A DNA stretch of 64,000 bases from assembly GCF_016864575.1 (NCBI RefSeq), contig NZ_CP044126.1:186001-250000 (forward strand). Reading direction: 5' to 3'. The DNA is from Rhizobium sp. BG4. Lineage in GTDB: Bacteria > Pseudomonadota > Alphaproteobacteria > Rhizobiales > Rhizobiaceae. Each line of letters begins with the position of its first letter. The first letter of the stretch is position 1. A model generated the notes under the pieces. That model was not told the DNA's origin, searched no databases, and saw only the letters and a program-made list of their open reading frames with translations. The position numbers and the translations under genes were made by a program. Positions 33,098-41,583 of this stretch are shown here, one piece after another.

Positions 33098-34258
33098 TCA
33101 GACCATCAGCTTGCTGCTGCTGAGTTCGGCCATGCTGACCGCCGTCTTGTCTACCGGCTTCTTGGCTGTCTTGACCCATTCGATCAATTCGGCCATCCCT
33201 TCCTCGAAGTCGCGCTGCGGCGTTACACCGAAGACATCGCGGATTTTGCTGATGTCTGCGAAGCAGTGGCGGATGTCGCCGACGCGGTACTTCTGGAGGA
33301 TATCGGGAGCGATATTCTTCTGCAGCAGGCGGGCGAGCGTCCGGGCAATGTCATTGACGGTGATCGACTTGCCGCTGCCGACGTTGAACACGTCCCAGAC
33401 CCGCTTGTCGCTTTCCAGGATCGTCGCGAATGCATTGGCAACGTCCATGACATGGACGAAGTCGCGCTTCTGCTCGCCGTCTTCGAAAACCAGCGGAGGC
33501 TGGTCGTTGAGAAGGCGGGAGATGAAGATGGCGGCGACGCCGGTATAGGGGTTGCTGAGTGCCTGGCGCGATCCATAGGCGTTGAACAGGCGGAGCGCCG
33601 ATGTCGGGATATTCAGCGCGCGGCCGACGGAGAGGAACATCTCCTCATGGTCGCGCTTGTTGACGGCATAGATCGAGGCCGGCTGAAGCAGCTTCTTCTC
33701 AGTCGTGGGGATCGGGATGAGCTTGGCGCCATCGCCGGTAAAGAGCTCCCAGCTGCGTTCGGCCAGCTGCTCATGGCTGCGCAGCTCGGGCGCTGTGCTG
33801 TCACCGGTGCCTTCGATCTCGTATTCGCCTTCGCCATAGATCGACATCGAGGAGGCGACGACCATGCGCTTGATCGGATGGTTGCCGGAGGCATCAAGCG
33901 GCATTCTCGAGAGAACTTCGAGGATGACGGCTGCTGCCATCGTGTTGTTGCGGGTATATTCGACGATGTTGGTCATGCTCTGACCGACGCCGACCGAGGC
34001 CGCCAGATGGGCGAGGTGGGTGATGCCCGTCAGGCTCGCTTCGAAGACGCCGTCATCGAGGATGTTGCCCTTGATGCGGCGGGCCTTCTTGTTGAGATAG
34101 ACCGGCCAGCCCTGCGCGTCCTTTTCGGCATCGCCGTGGACCTGATCCAGCAAGCAATCGAGAACGGTGACTTCGAAGCCGCGCCCGAGGAGATAATCGA
34201 CAAGGTGCGATCCGATGAAGCCGGCGCCACCTGTTACCAGTACATGTCCTTTCGTCAT
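33098..34258 (-). CDS. NAD-dependent nucleotide-sugar epimerase, candidate UDP-xylose 4-epimerase
   Basis: 386 residues, extended SDR. The N terminus has VTGGAGFIGSHLVDYLL, the Ser motif lies in VVASSMSIYGEG, and the catalytic pair is Y197/K201 (IYAVNKRDHEE). The typical substrate loop RDFVHVMDVANAF is present. It is the last gene of an operon with UDP-glucose dehydrogenase, UDP-xylose synthase and a GT2 synthase, which suggests conversion of UDP-xylose to UDP-arabinose; a UDP-glucose/galactose or UDP-glucuronate epimerase cannot be excluded. It is longer than GalE (about 340) by insertions near 140-190. Start is ATG 34256-34258. Confidence 0.85.
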   Translation of the reverse strand: MTKGHVLVTGGAGFIGSHLVDYLLGRGFEVTVLDCLLDQVHGDAEKDAQGWPVYLNKKARRIKGNILDDGVFEASLTGITHLAHLAASVGVGQSMTNIVEYTRNNTMAAAVILEVLSRMPLDASGNHPIKRMVVASSMSIYGEGEYEIEGTGDSTAPELRSHEQLAERSWELFTGDGAKLIPIPTTEKKLLQPASIYAVNKRDHEEMFLSVGRALNIPTSALRLFNAYGSRQALSNPYTGVAAIFISRLLNDQPPLVFEDGEQKRDFVHVMDVANAFATILESDKRVWDVFNVGSGKSITVNDIARTLARLLQKNIAPDILQKYRVGDIRHCFADISKIRDVFGVTPQRDFEEGMAELIEWVKTAKKPVDKTAVSMAELSSSKLMV

Positions 34259-34292
34259 TTTCCCTACTCCTTACATTGAGGTTGATTGCGGG

Positions 34293-35717
34293 TCATTCAG
34301 CCGCGATTTGCGTCATGATCAGGTCTTCGTTTGCATTGGTCTTGACCGTGCGCTCCCAGACGAGGCCCTGATCCTTGATGTACATGCGCAGCCCGATGTA
34401 GAGCGGGATGAGCCAGATCAGCCACCAGACCATCAGCGATACCGGATTGATGCGCACGAGGTACCAGACCCTCGTCCAGACGCTCTCGGCGACCAGTTTG
34501 CTGCGCGTCCAGACGCTGATGTAGAGACGCAACAGAAGCAGCGAGAACATGCTGAGATTGAGGATCGGGAAGATCGCGGCCGCGGCCGGCAGATTGCCCT
34601 GTCCGCTGAAATACTGCCACATCGCCCATATCCCGATCGGGATGCCGATCGTGTTGATCGACATCGACAGGCACGGCAGGAAATTGAGCCAGGCGCGGAA
34701 CTTCTGCCAGCGGGTCATGCCCATCGACGTCAGCGGCGAGGTCAGGCTCTGGAAGAAGCCGCAGACCCAGCGCTTGCGCTGCGTAATGCCGTGCATCAGC
34801 GTCGAGGGCACTTCCTCGATCAACGGGTTTTCGATGACGCCGAGCTTGCGGCCGTTGGTCCAGAACCGCATGCCGACCTCGGGATCCTCGATGGTGATCC
34901 ACGGGTGGAAGCCGCCGAGTTCGATCAGGTCCGAGGCGCGGAAGAACAGACCCTTGCCCAGCACCCAATAGGGCTGACGGCCATTGGCTGTCAGGTGCGG
35001 GTAGGTGAGCCCGTCCCAGGACATGTGATCGGCCGCATGCCAGGTCGCCGCCATGCTCTCGTTGAGATTGCCGGCGATGTTCTGTGCCTGCAGCACATCG
35101 TATTTCTTCATGCCAGCGGCACCGGCCAGGAAGTGATCGGCGGGCGGGCAGCTGTCGGCATCGATATAGTTGACCAGGAAGTCCTCGCGGCCCTCGAACT
35201 TCTTGGCGACGTTGTAGAAGGCATAGACCAGCTGGCGCGTCTTCTTCGGCGGCAGGTCGCGATTGTAGGCGCGGTGCCCCTCATGCCACCAATAGGCCTT
35301 CCGCGTGGAATCCCAGCCGTCCCAGACCGCCTGCCAGCTCGGATGCGTGGTCGGCGGCACCTCGACGATTTCGAGGAAGGAGAATTCCTGCTTGAGACGG
35401 CGGAGCGAAGCCACCGTCTCGTAGTCGTTCTCGTTGGGGATCGCCACGACCTTGTAGCGATGCTTCGGGTAGCGAAGCTGCGAGAGCGAGGTGAAGGTCG
35501 TGCGCATCGTTCCTTCCAGCTCGCGCAGAACCGGATAGAAGAGAACGATGAAGGGGCATTCCTCCTCAGTCACCGCATCGATATCTGCCTGCGTCACCAT
35601 GTTCGTCGGCAGGCTGGCGAAGAAGAAGTTCAGCCCGAGGCTGAGGCTGTAGGCGATCTGCACCACGAAGAAGAGCGTGAGCAGGGCATACTGGCCGGTT
35701 ATCGAGATCATATCCAT
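34293..35717 (-). CDS. Processive GT2 glycosyltransferase, polysaccharide synthase-like
   Basis: 474 residues. One N-terminal membrane helix, a cytoplasmic GT-A domain, then about four to five C-terminal helices: the layout of cellulose/hyaluronan-type synthases. All processive motifs are present: DxD as D186-A-D188 (NYIDADS), the catalytic TIED (E277-D278) and Q313-R-K-R-W317. There is no PilZ domain on this protein. It lies between the epimerase and UDP-glucose dehydrogenase genes, 32-34 bases from each. Supplied by this operon it would polymerise UDP-xylose, UDP-arabinose or UDP-glucuronate and push the chain across the inner membrane. Polymer identity is inference. Confidence 0.88.
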   Translation of the reverse strand: MDMISITGQYALLTLFFVVQIAYSLSLGLNFFFASLPTNMVTQADIDAVTEEECPFIVLFYPVLRELEGTMRTTFTSLSQLRYPKHRYKVVAIPNENDYETVASLRRLKQEFSFLEIVEVPPTTHPSWQAVWDGWDSTRKAYWWHEGHRAYNRDLPPKKTRQLVYAFYNVAKKFEGREDFLVNYIDADSCPPADHFLAGAAGMKKYDVLQAQNIAGNLNESMAATWHAADHMSWDGLTYPHLTANGRQPYWVLGKGLFFRASDLIELGGFHPWITIEDPEVGMRFWTNGRKLGVIENPLIEEVPSTLMHGITQRKRWVCGFFQSLTSPLTSMGMTRWQKFRAWLNFLPCLSMSINTIGIPIGIWAMWQYFSGQGNLPAAAAIFPILNLSMFSLLLLRLYISVWTRSKLVAESVWTRVWYLVRINPVSLMVWWLIWLIPLYIGLRMYIKDQGLVWERTVKTNANEDLIMTQIAAE

Positions 35718-35748
35718 CGTACGCTAAACCTTTGATTGGATATAAATA

Positions 35749-37182
35749 TTACACTGCAGCAGGCTGTGGTGCCGGGCGCACCGAACCATTGGCCGCCGGA
35801 TGCTCCCGCTCGACGCGGCCTGCATTCTTGGGCTTCAGGAGGCGCGGGGTGACCTGGATCGATGCGGTCTCGGTGCGGCGCGGCGAGCCGATCCGGTGAA
35901 GCTCGAAACCGGCAGCCTCGACCTTGCGGCTGTCGAGGATGTTGCGCAGGTCGACGATGACAGGATGACTGACCAGCGAGCCGAGGCGGGCAAAGTCGAG
36001 CCCCTGGAATTCCTTCCACTCGGTCGCGACGACGATGCCATCGGCGTCGGCGACGCAGTCATAGGCGTTCTCGGCATAATCGACATTCTGCAGATAGTGA
36101 CGCGCCTGCTCCATGCCCTCCGGATCATAGGCGCGGACACGGGCACCCATCTTCTGCAGGGCGGCGATGATGTTGAGCGATGGCGCCTCGCGCATGTCGT
36201 CGGTATTGGCCTTGAAGGTCAGGCCAAGGATGGCGATCGTCTTGCCGCGTACCTGATTGCCGAGCGCCGTGATGACGCGCCGGCCGATGCCACGCTTTCT
36301 GGCATCGTTGGCGGCAATCGAGCTCTCGACGACGCGCAGGCTGACCGAATGGCTCTGCGCGGTTGCCAGCAATGCCAGCGAGTCCTTCGGGAAACAGGAG
36401 CCGCCATAGCCTGGACCCGGGTTCAGGAAGGCGCGGCCGATACGGGTGTCCTGGCCGATCCCGTTTGCGACTTCCGAGACATCGGCGGAGACCGCCTCGC
36501 AGAAATCGGCGATCTCGTTGATGAAGGAGATCTTGATGGCAAGGAAGGCGTTTGCCGCATACTTGATGACTTCAGCGGCATTGCGGCCGGTATAGAGGAT
36601 CGGAGCGCCCTGGGCGCGCAGCGGCTCGTAGAGCATCTTCATCTTCTCGGTCGCCCAGGGAACATCGCAGCCGACGACGACGCGATCCGGGCTCATGAAG
36701 TCATCGATGGCGCTGCCTTCCTTCAGGAATTCCGGATTGGAGACGGCGGCGAAGACGAGATCGGGCCGCGAGGTGCGGATGATCGCCTCGACGGCATCGC
36801 CGGTGCCGACTGGCACGGTCGACTTGGTGACGACGACGAGGCCGTCTTCGGCGCTGAGCGCGATTTCGGAGGCGACGGCATAGACGCTCGTCAGATCCGC
36901 TTCGCTGCCACCCTGGCGGGTCGGCGTGCCGACGGCGATGAAGGCGAAATCGGCGCCTTTGAGCGATGACTTGAGATCGGTCGAGAAGGTCAGCCTGCTC
37001 TCATCGATATTGGTCTTGATCAGCGCGTCGAGACCGGGCTCGAAGATCGGCACGCCGCCGGAGTTCAGGAGGTTGATCTTCTGCGCGTTGCTATCGACGC
37101 AGACGACGGAGTGACCGAGGGCGGAAAAGCACGCACCGGAAACCAGGCCCACATAGCCGGAGCCAACAATTACGACTTTCAT
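35749..37182 (-). CDS. ugd: UDP-glucose 6-dehydrogenase
   Basis: 477 residues. NAD motif VVIVGSGYVGLVSGACF, the VGTPTRQ loop, E151 region (SNPEFLKEGSAI) and catalytic C263 (PGYGGSCFPKD) are intact. It oxidises UDP-glucose to UDP-glucuronate with two NAD+. The core ends near residue 440; the last 35 or so residues are a Pro/Ala/Arg-rich tail not usual for the rhizobial housekeeping enzyme, suggesting a dedicated paralogue. Its product is the substrate of the neighbouring UDP-xylose synthase. Start is ATG 37180-37182; the upstream gene ends 22 bases away, consistent with one operon. Confidence 0.95.
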   Translation of the reverse strand: MKVVIVGSGYVGLVSGACFSALGHSVVCVDSNAQKINLLNSGGVPIFEPGLDALIKTNIDESRLTFSTDLKSSLKGADFAFIAVGTPTRQGGSEADLTSVYAVASEIALSAEDGLVVVTKSTVPVGTGDAVEAIIRTSRPDLVFAAVSNPEFLKEGSAIDDFMSPDRVVVGCDVPWATEKMKMLYEPLRAQGAPILYTGRNAAEVIKYAANAFLAIKISFINEIADFCEAVSADVSEVANGIGQDTRIGRAFLNPGPGYGGSCFPKDSLALLATAQSHSVSLRVVESSIAANDARKRGIGRRVITALGNQVRGKTIAILGLTFKANTDDMREAPSLNIIAALQKMGARVRAYDPEGMEQARHYLQNVDYAENAYDCVADADGIVVATEWKEFQGLDFARLGSLVSHPVIVDLRNILDSRKVEAAGFELHRIGSPRRTETASIQVTPRLLKPKNAGRVEREHPAANGSVRPAPQPAAV

Positions 37183-37203
37183 GTTTCACCTATAATCTGA
37201 TGG

Positions 37204-38226
37204 TTATTCAGCAGCGCTGATGACAGCGGCGGGCTGCCGTCTGAGTTCGCCGTCGAAATATTCGATGGTCTTGAGCAGCCCCTCGCGGAGGCTCACTTCA
37301 GGGCGCCAGCCGAGAAGCTCGCTCGCCTTGCTGATATCGGGCTTGCGGCGCTTCGGATCGTCGACCGGAAGCGGCAGGCGGACGATCGGCGAGCGGGAGC
37401 CGGTGATCTCAAGCACGAGATGCGCCAGTTCCTCCATGGTGAATTCGCCGGGATTGCCGAGATTGACCGGGCTGTCGGCGACTTCGCTGCGCATCAGGAG
37501 ATCGAAGCCGCGGATCAGGTCGTCGACATAGCAGAAGGAGCGCGTCTGGCTGCCGTCGCCATAGACGGTCAGCGGCTGGCCGAGCAGCGCCTGGATGACG
37601 AAGTTCGAGACAACGCGGCCATCGTCCGGCTGCATGCGCGGCCCGTAGGTGTTAAAGATGCGGACCATGCGGACCGTGACGCCGCGGGTCTTGCCGAAAT
37701 CGGTAAACAGCGTCTCGGCAAAGCGCTTGCCCTCATCGTAGCAGGAGCGTGGGCCGACGGTGTTGACGTTGCCCCAGTAGTGTTCCGGCTGCGGGTGGAT
37801 TTCGGGATCGCCGTAGATTTCCGAGGTGGAGGCGTGGAAGACGCGGGCGCCGTCGCGTTCAGCACGGCGCAGCACGTTCCAGGCGCCCTTGCAATTGATC
37901 ATTGCGGTCGAAACCGGATCGGCCTGATAGTGGACGGGCGAGGCCGGGCAGGCGAGATTGTAGATCTCGGCGAATTTCGGCAGCGTATCGGGCAGTTCGT
38001 CGGTGACGTCATGCTGCACGACGCTCAGGCGGTTGCTGAACTGGAGTCTGGAGAGATTGGACGCACGGCCGGTGTGGAAATTGTCGAGGCAGTAAACGTG
38101 ATTGCCACGGGAAACGAGCAGATCTGCAAGATGAGATCCGAGGAAACCGGCGCCGCCGGTTATCAGGATATTCGCGCCCTCAAGAGCGGGACGCAGCGAC
38201 CCGGTCGCATGATTAAACTCTATCAC
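37204..38226 (-). CDS. uxs: UDP-xylose synthase (UDP-glucuronate decarboxylase)
   Basis: 340 residues. Extended SDR with GGAGFLGSHLADLL and the diagnostic UXS stretch: ASTSEIYGDPEIHPQPEHYW followed by GNVNTVGPRSCYDEGKR, holding Y163 and K167. It decarboxylates UDP-glucuronate to UDP-xylose through a 4-keto intermediate. GTG 38224-38226 is chosen because GGAG lies seven bases upstream; an open frame continues to 38355 without family similarity. First gene of the minus-strand operon uxs-ugd-GT2-epimerase. A bacterial uxs is uncommon outside polysaccharide loci, which strengthens the pathway reading. Confidence 0.93.
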   Translation of the reverse strand: MIEFNHATGSLRPALEGANILITGGAGFLGSHLADLLVSRGNHVYCLDNFHTGRASNLSRLQFSNRLSVVQHDVTDELPDTLPKFAEIYNLACPASPVHYQADPVSTAMINCKGAWNVLRRAERDGARVFHASTSEIYGDPEIHPQPEHYWGNVNTVGPRSCYDEGKRFAETLFTDFGKTRGVTVRMVRIFNTYGPRMQPDDGRVVSNFVIQALLGQPLTVYGDGSQTRSFCYVDDLIRGFDLLMRSEVADSPVNLGNPGEFTMEELAHLVLEITGSRSPIVRLPLPVDDPKRRKPDISKASELLGWRPEVSLREGLLKTIEYFDGELRRQPAAVISAAE

Positions 38227-38442
38227 CTTAGGACTCCATACAATAGCGCTCCGAAGAACAACGCTCTTCAGCAAGCAGTTGATAGAATGTCCTTGAGGCT
38301 TCCCCCTATTTCTTGTTGTTAACGGTCCATTAATATAGCTTTTCCGAAAATACAATTACATATGATAACCGGAAATTGCGGTTTTAATCTTCTGAAGGCC
38401 TTATTTCTGTGAAAAGCAGAAGCCGTTACCTGGGGAAATACA
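38227..38442. promoter_or_regulatory. Divergent promoter region of uxs operon and second GH10 gene
   Basis: 216 bases, clearly richer in A and T than the surroundings. A 17-bp dyad (AACCG at 38367-38371, CGGTT at 38379-38383) lies in the AT-rich part. CTTCTG and CAGAAG copies further toward the GH10 gene could form a leader hairpin. I see no confident sigma-70 match. A shared region implies that the polymer-making operon and this hydrolase are controlled together. Confidence 0.4.
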
Positions 38443-39558
38443 ATGCCAGAGTTGTCGAGGCGGGGCTTCTTAAGGAATATTGCAACCGGAGCTATGGGCG
38501 CAATTGCAGCCGCTTCATCCTTAAAGCCAGCGTACTCATCCCAAAGGAGTAGGCCTATCCCTTTCGGGTCAGCCGCCCGTACCCAATTCATCGAAGCGGA
38601 CGGGCAATACCGGGATTCTCTGCTGCAATATTGCAGCCGCCTGACGCCCGAGATTGAGTTCAAATGGGACCAGATCGAGCCGCGGCAAGGGCAGTTCTCG
38701 TTCGAAGCCGCAGATACGGTGGCGAATTTCGCCAGGGATCACGGCAAAGAAATCTACGGCCATACGCTGCTCTGGCACCGCAGCATGCCGCCCTGGCTGC
38801 CTGACCATCTCCGCGAGACCCGCGACTGGAGCACCGTCACGGGTCATATCGGCCGGATGGTCGGCCGCTACGCGGGTGTCCGCTATTGGGACGTCGTCAA
38901 CGAGCCGATCGATACGGGATTCCGGGACGACGGCCTCAGGCCATCCGTCTTCCTGGACTGTTTTGGCGCCGATTACATCGCGACGGCACTTCAGGCGGCG
39001 TGGGCGGCATCACCGGGTGCCGAGCTGCTGATCAACGAATATGGGCTCGAATATGATCTGACCGTGGAGCATGACCGGCGCTACCACTTCCTGCGGCTGC
39101 TCGAGCGGCTGAAGAAGGGTGGTGCCCCGATCGGTGGTATCGGGCTGCAGGCCCATCTCGACCTGCGCAAGGGGCCGGTGTCGCAGGCTGCCATTTCGAG
39201 CTTCTTGAAGGAGATCCGTAATCTCGGTCTCTTCGTCTTCGTCACCGAGCTCGACGTCACCGAAGCCGACTATGTCATGTCAGCGGTAGAGCGCGATGCG
39301 AAAGTCGGCGCAGAAGTGGCGCGCTATCTCGATGTGGTCTGCGATTTCGAGGATCTGCGCGGCGTTGCCACCTGGGGGCTGACGGATCGCTATTCCTGGC
39401 TTGGGCTACCGCCCGAAGAGGTCGAGGCCTACAAGCAGCATGGCTACTGGCGCGACGGAACCTCGCCCGGCTTCAACCGCGGCCTGCCGCTCGATACCGA
39501 CCTGCGGCCAAAACCGTTTCTCGATGCGCTGAAGGCGCACGGCGTAGGACAGTTCTGA
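38443..39558 (+). CDS. Second GH10 glycoside hydrolase, Tat-exported
   Basis: 371 residues. Twin-arginine signal SRRGFLRNIATGAMGAIAA is followed by the GH10 barrel. The acid/base is E154 (RYWDVVNEPIDT) and the nucleophile E269 (FVTELDVTEAD). HGHTLLW of most GH10 enzymes appears as YGHTLLWHR, and the C-terminal WGLTDRYSWL is present, so the enzyme looks active. It is a diverged paralogue of the protein at 31908, not a recent copy. ATG 38443 has GGGGA upstream. Divergent from uxs, it would act in the periplasm on a polymer passing through or on imported xylan fragments. Confidence 0.92.
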   Translation: MPELSRRGFLRNIATGAMGAIAAASSLKPAYSSQRSRPIPFGSAARTQFIEADGQYRDSLLQYCSRLTPEIEFKWDQIEPRQGQFSFEAADTVANFARDHGKEIYGHTLLWHRSMPPWLPDHLRETRDWSTVTGHIGRMVGRYAGVRYWDVVNEPIDTGFRDDGLRPSVFLDCFGADYIATALQAAWAASPGAELLINEYGLEYDLTVEHDRRYHFLRLLERLKKGGAPIGGIGLQAHLDLRKGPVSQAAISSFLKEIRNLGLFVFVTELDVTEADYVMSAVERDAKVGAEVARYLDVVCDFEDLRGVATWGLTDRYSWLGLPPEEVEAYKQHGYWRDGTSPGFNRGLPLDTDLRPKPFLDALKAHGVGQF

Positions 39559-39564
39559 ACCATC

Positions 39565-41301
39565 TCAGCCGGCATTCTCCATCTTGCGGGCAGCGGCCGT
39601 CTCCAGAACCGCCTGTGTCACCTGCGCCGGTTGCGGCCGGCCGAAGGCGTATCCCTGCAGCGTATCGGCGCCAAGCCCGGCCAGCAGGCGGGCGTGATCC
39701 AGCGTCTCGACACCCTCGGCGACGACCTCGATCTCGAGCGTGCGGGCAATGTCGATCAGCGAGCCGATCAGCCGCCGCTGAGTCTCGCTCTTCAGGATCG
39801 GCAGCACGAGGTGGCGGTCGATCTTGACGCGATTGGGCCTGAGCTCGAGCAGGCCGAGCAGCGAGGCATGGCCGGAACCAAGATCGTCGATCTCGATATC
39901 GATGCCGAGCTGGCGGATGCGCTCGATATTGCGCTTCACCTGCTCGCTAAGCGTATCCAGGAAGATGGTCTCGATGAATTCGAAGCTGATTTGCCCGGGT
40001 GCAATACCGAGCGCGCTAACCTTGCCGGGCAGCGACGGATCGCCGAGCCGGGCGGCCGAGAGGTTGACGGACACCGTCGGAACCTTGATCCCCGCCATCG
40101 ACCAGCGATTGATATCGAAGATCACGCGGCGGAAGACAGCGTCATCGACGGCGTCCATCAGGCCGTTAGCGGCAGCAAGCTCAAGGAAATCGCCCGGCAT
40201 TCGCAAGCCCTTCGGGCTCTCCCAGCGGGCAAGTGCTTCGAGACCGCAGATCGCATAATCGCTGGCTCGGACCTTTACCTGATAAAAGGGCACGATCTCG
40301 CCGATGTGCAGGCCGCTGCGCAACTCCTGCAGCATCTGCTTTTCAGCGTTGCGCTTCTCGGCAAGTGCCGGCGTAAACAGCTGGTCGCGATTGCGGCCGT
40401 TCTTCTTCGCCTCGTAGAGCGCGATGTCGGAAGACGTCAGCAGCGCGGCAACATCGGCGCCGCTCGCATGGGCATAGCCGATCGAGCATTCGACGGTGAA
40501 AGGCTCGCCATCGATAAAGACCGGCTTGTGCAGGTCTTGGCGGATCCTCGCGACGATCTCGCGCATACGATCTGGCTCAGGCGAAAGCGACAGAACCGCA
40601 AATTCGTCACCGCCAAGGCGCGCTGCAATCTCTCCACCGGCGATCCCCGAAGCAAGCACGGAACCGACGTGCCGCAACACCGTATCGCCGCCGCCATGGC
40701 CGAAGCGGTCGTTGATCTCCTTGAACCGGTCGATATCGATATGACAGAGCGAGGCAACGGGTTCGGACGCCTGCAGCAGGCGCGCAAAGGCATCGTCGAA
40801 GGCGCGGCGGTTCAGCAGGCTTGTGAGAGAATCGTGATCGGCCGCATAGCGCGCTTCCGCCCGGCTCTGCTCGGCGGCTTCGCGCTGCTTGGCGAGTTGC
40901 TGGTTGCGCAATGCGTCTTCGGTCACATCCCATTCGGCGCCGATGAAGCAGGCCTCGCCCTGGCCGTCCACGAAATACTGTGCCCGTGATCGGATATGGC
41001 GGATCTCGCCATCCGGGCGGATGATGCGAAACTCCGAGGCATAGTCGCTCTTGTTGGCAATGGCCGCCTTGAAGATCGTGCTGGCACCCGGACAGTCGTC
41101 GGGATGCACGCTCTCCAGCCAGATGACGTCGTGTTCGCCCTTGGCAACGCCGTAAATGCGCTGCAGCTGATCGTCCCACCGGGTCTGGTTCTTGGCGATA
41201 TTGTGCTGCCAGATCCCGATGCCGGATGCCTCAAGCGCAATGCCGAGCTGCCTGACCAGGTCTTCAAGCTCGTTATTCGTCCACGTTAATTTATTGCCCA
41301 C
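39565..41301 (-). CDS. PAS-GGDEF-EAL cyclic-di-GMP turnover protein
   Basis: 578 residues, no membrane segment. A PAS domain with PAC-like end covers about 15-130, a GGDEF domain about 150-310 with intact GGDEF at 230-234, and an EAL domain about 325-570 with EAL at 355-357, DDLGSGHASL, KIDR and VVAEGVET. Both catalytic sites look complete, so it may make or degrade c-di-GMP. The RxxD inhibitory site before GGDEF is absent (AGGE instead). The start is GTG 41299-41301 with no close ribosome site. It converges on the second GH10 gene, six bases between stops, and c-di-GMP is a common controller of polysaccharide synthases. Confidence 0.93.
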   Translation of the reverse strand: MGNKLTWTNNELEDLVRQLGIALEASGIGIWQHNIAKNQTRWDDQLQRIYGVAKGEHDVIWLESVHPDDCPGASTIFKAAIANKSDYASEFRIIRPDGEIRHIRSRAQYFVDGQGEACFIGAEWDVTEDALRNQQLAKQREAAEQSRAEARYAADHDSLTSLLNRRAFDDAFARLLQASEPVASLCHIDIDRFKEINDRFGHGGGDTVLRHVGSVLASGIAGGEIAARLGGDEFAVLSLSPEPDRMREIVARIRQDLHKPVFIDGEPFTVECSIGYAHASGADVAALLTSSDIALYEAKKNGRNRDQLFTPALAEKRNAEKQMLQELRSGLHIGEIVPFYQVKVRASDYAICGLEALARWESPKGLRMPGDFLELAAANGLMDAVDDAVFRRVIFDINRWSMAGIKVPTVSVNLSAARLGDPSLPGKVSALGIAPGQISFEFIETIFLDTLSEQVKRNIERIRQLGIDIEIDDLGSGHASLLGLLELRPNRVKIDRHLVLPILKSETQRRLIGSLIDIARTLEIEVVAEGVETLDHARLLAGLGADTLQGYAFGRPQPAQVTQAVLETAAARKMENAG

Positions 41302-41583
41302 TGACGCGTGCCCGCCCCTCTTTGGCGAGCATTATGCCGGGGACTCCTTAGTAAAGGCTGAAGCCTGCACTTGGGCGTTGCTTGGTGCGACGTTCTGACA
41401 CTTGCCGCGCGAGCGCATTTCTACGGTCGATTGCATCGGATCGACTCGAATATTCAAAGAGTTGATCTTTGCCGCCGATACGCAGCGAAATCCTCATCAC
41501 AAATCGTTTGAAACTTCGGCGCCGCTTTCTAGGTCCCTTGGGGTGAAGTTTCAAAAAACCGTCAGCGCATAAGGAGAACGCTT
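41302..41583. other. Intergenic region between c-di-GMP gene and Mo-hydroxylase operon
   Basis: 282 bases. A minus-strand frame (41348-41497 from an ATG, about 49 basic residues) has no good ribosome site and no recognised family, so I do not call it. AAGGAG at 41571-41576 is the ribosome site of the next gene. No convincing promoter or dyad was seen. Confidence 0.4.

Noticed and set aside
41348..41554. 68-codon basic minus-strand frame in the gap before the Mo-hydroxylase operon
   Set aside because: TTG start, no ribosome site, no family; too little support, though a 49-residue version from an internal ATG cannot be excluded.
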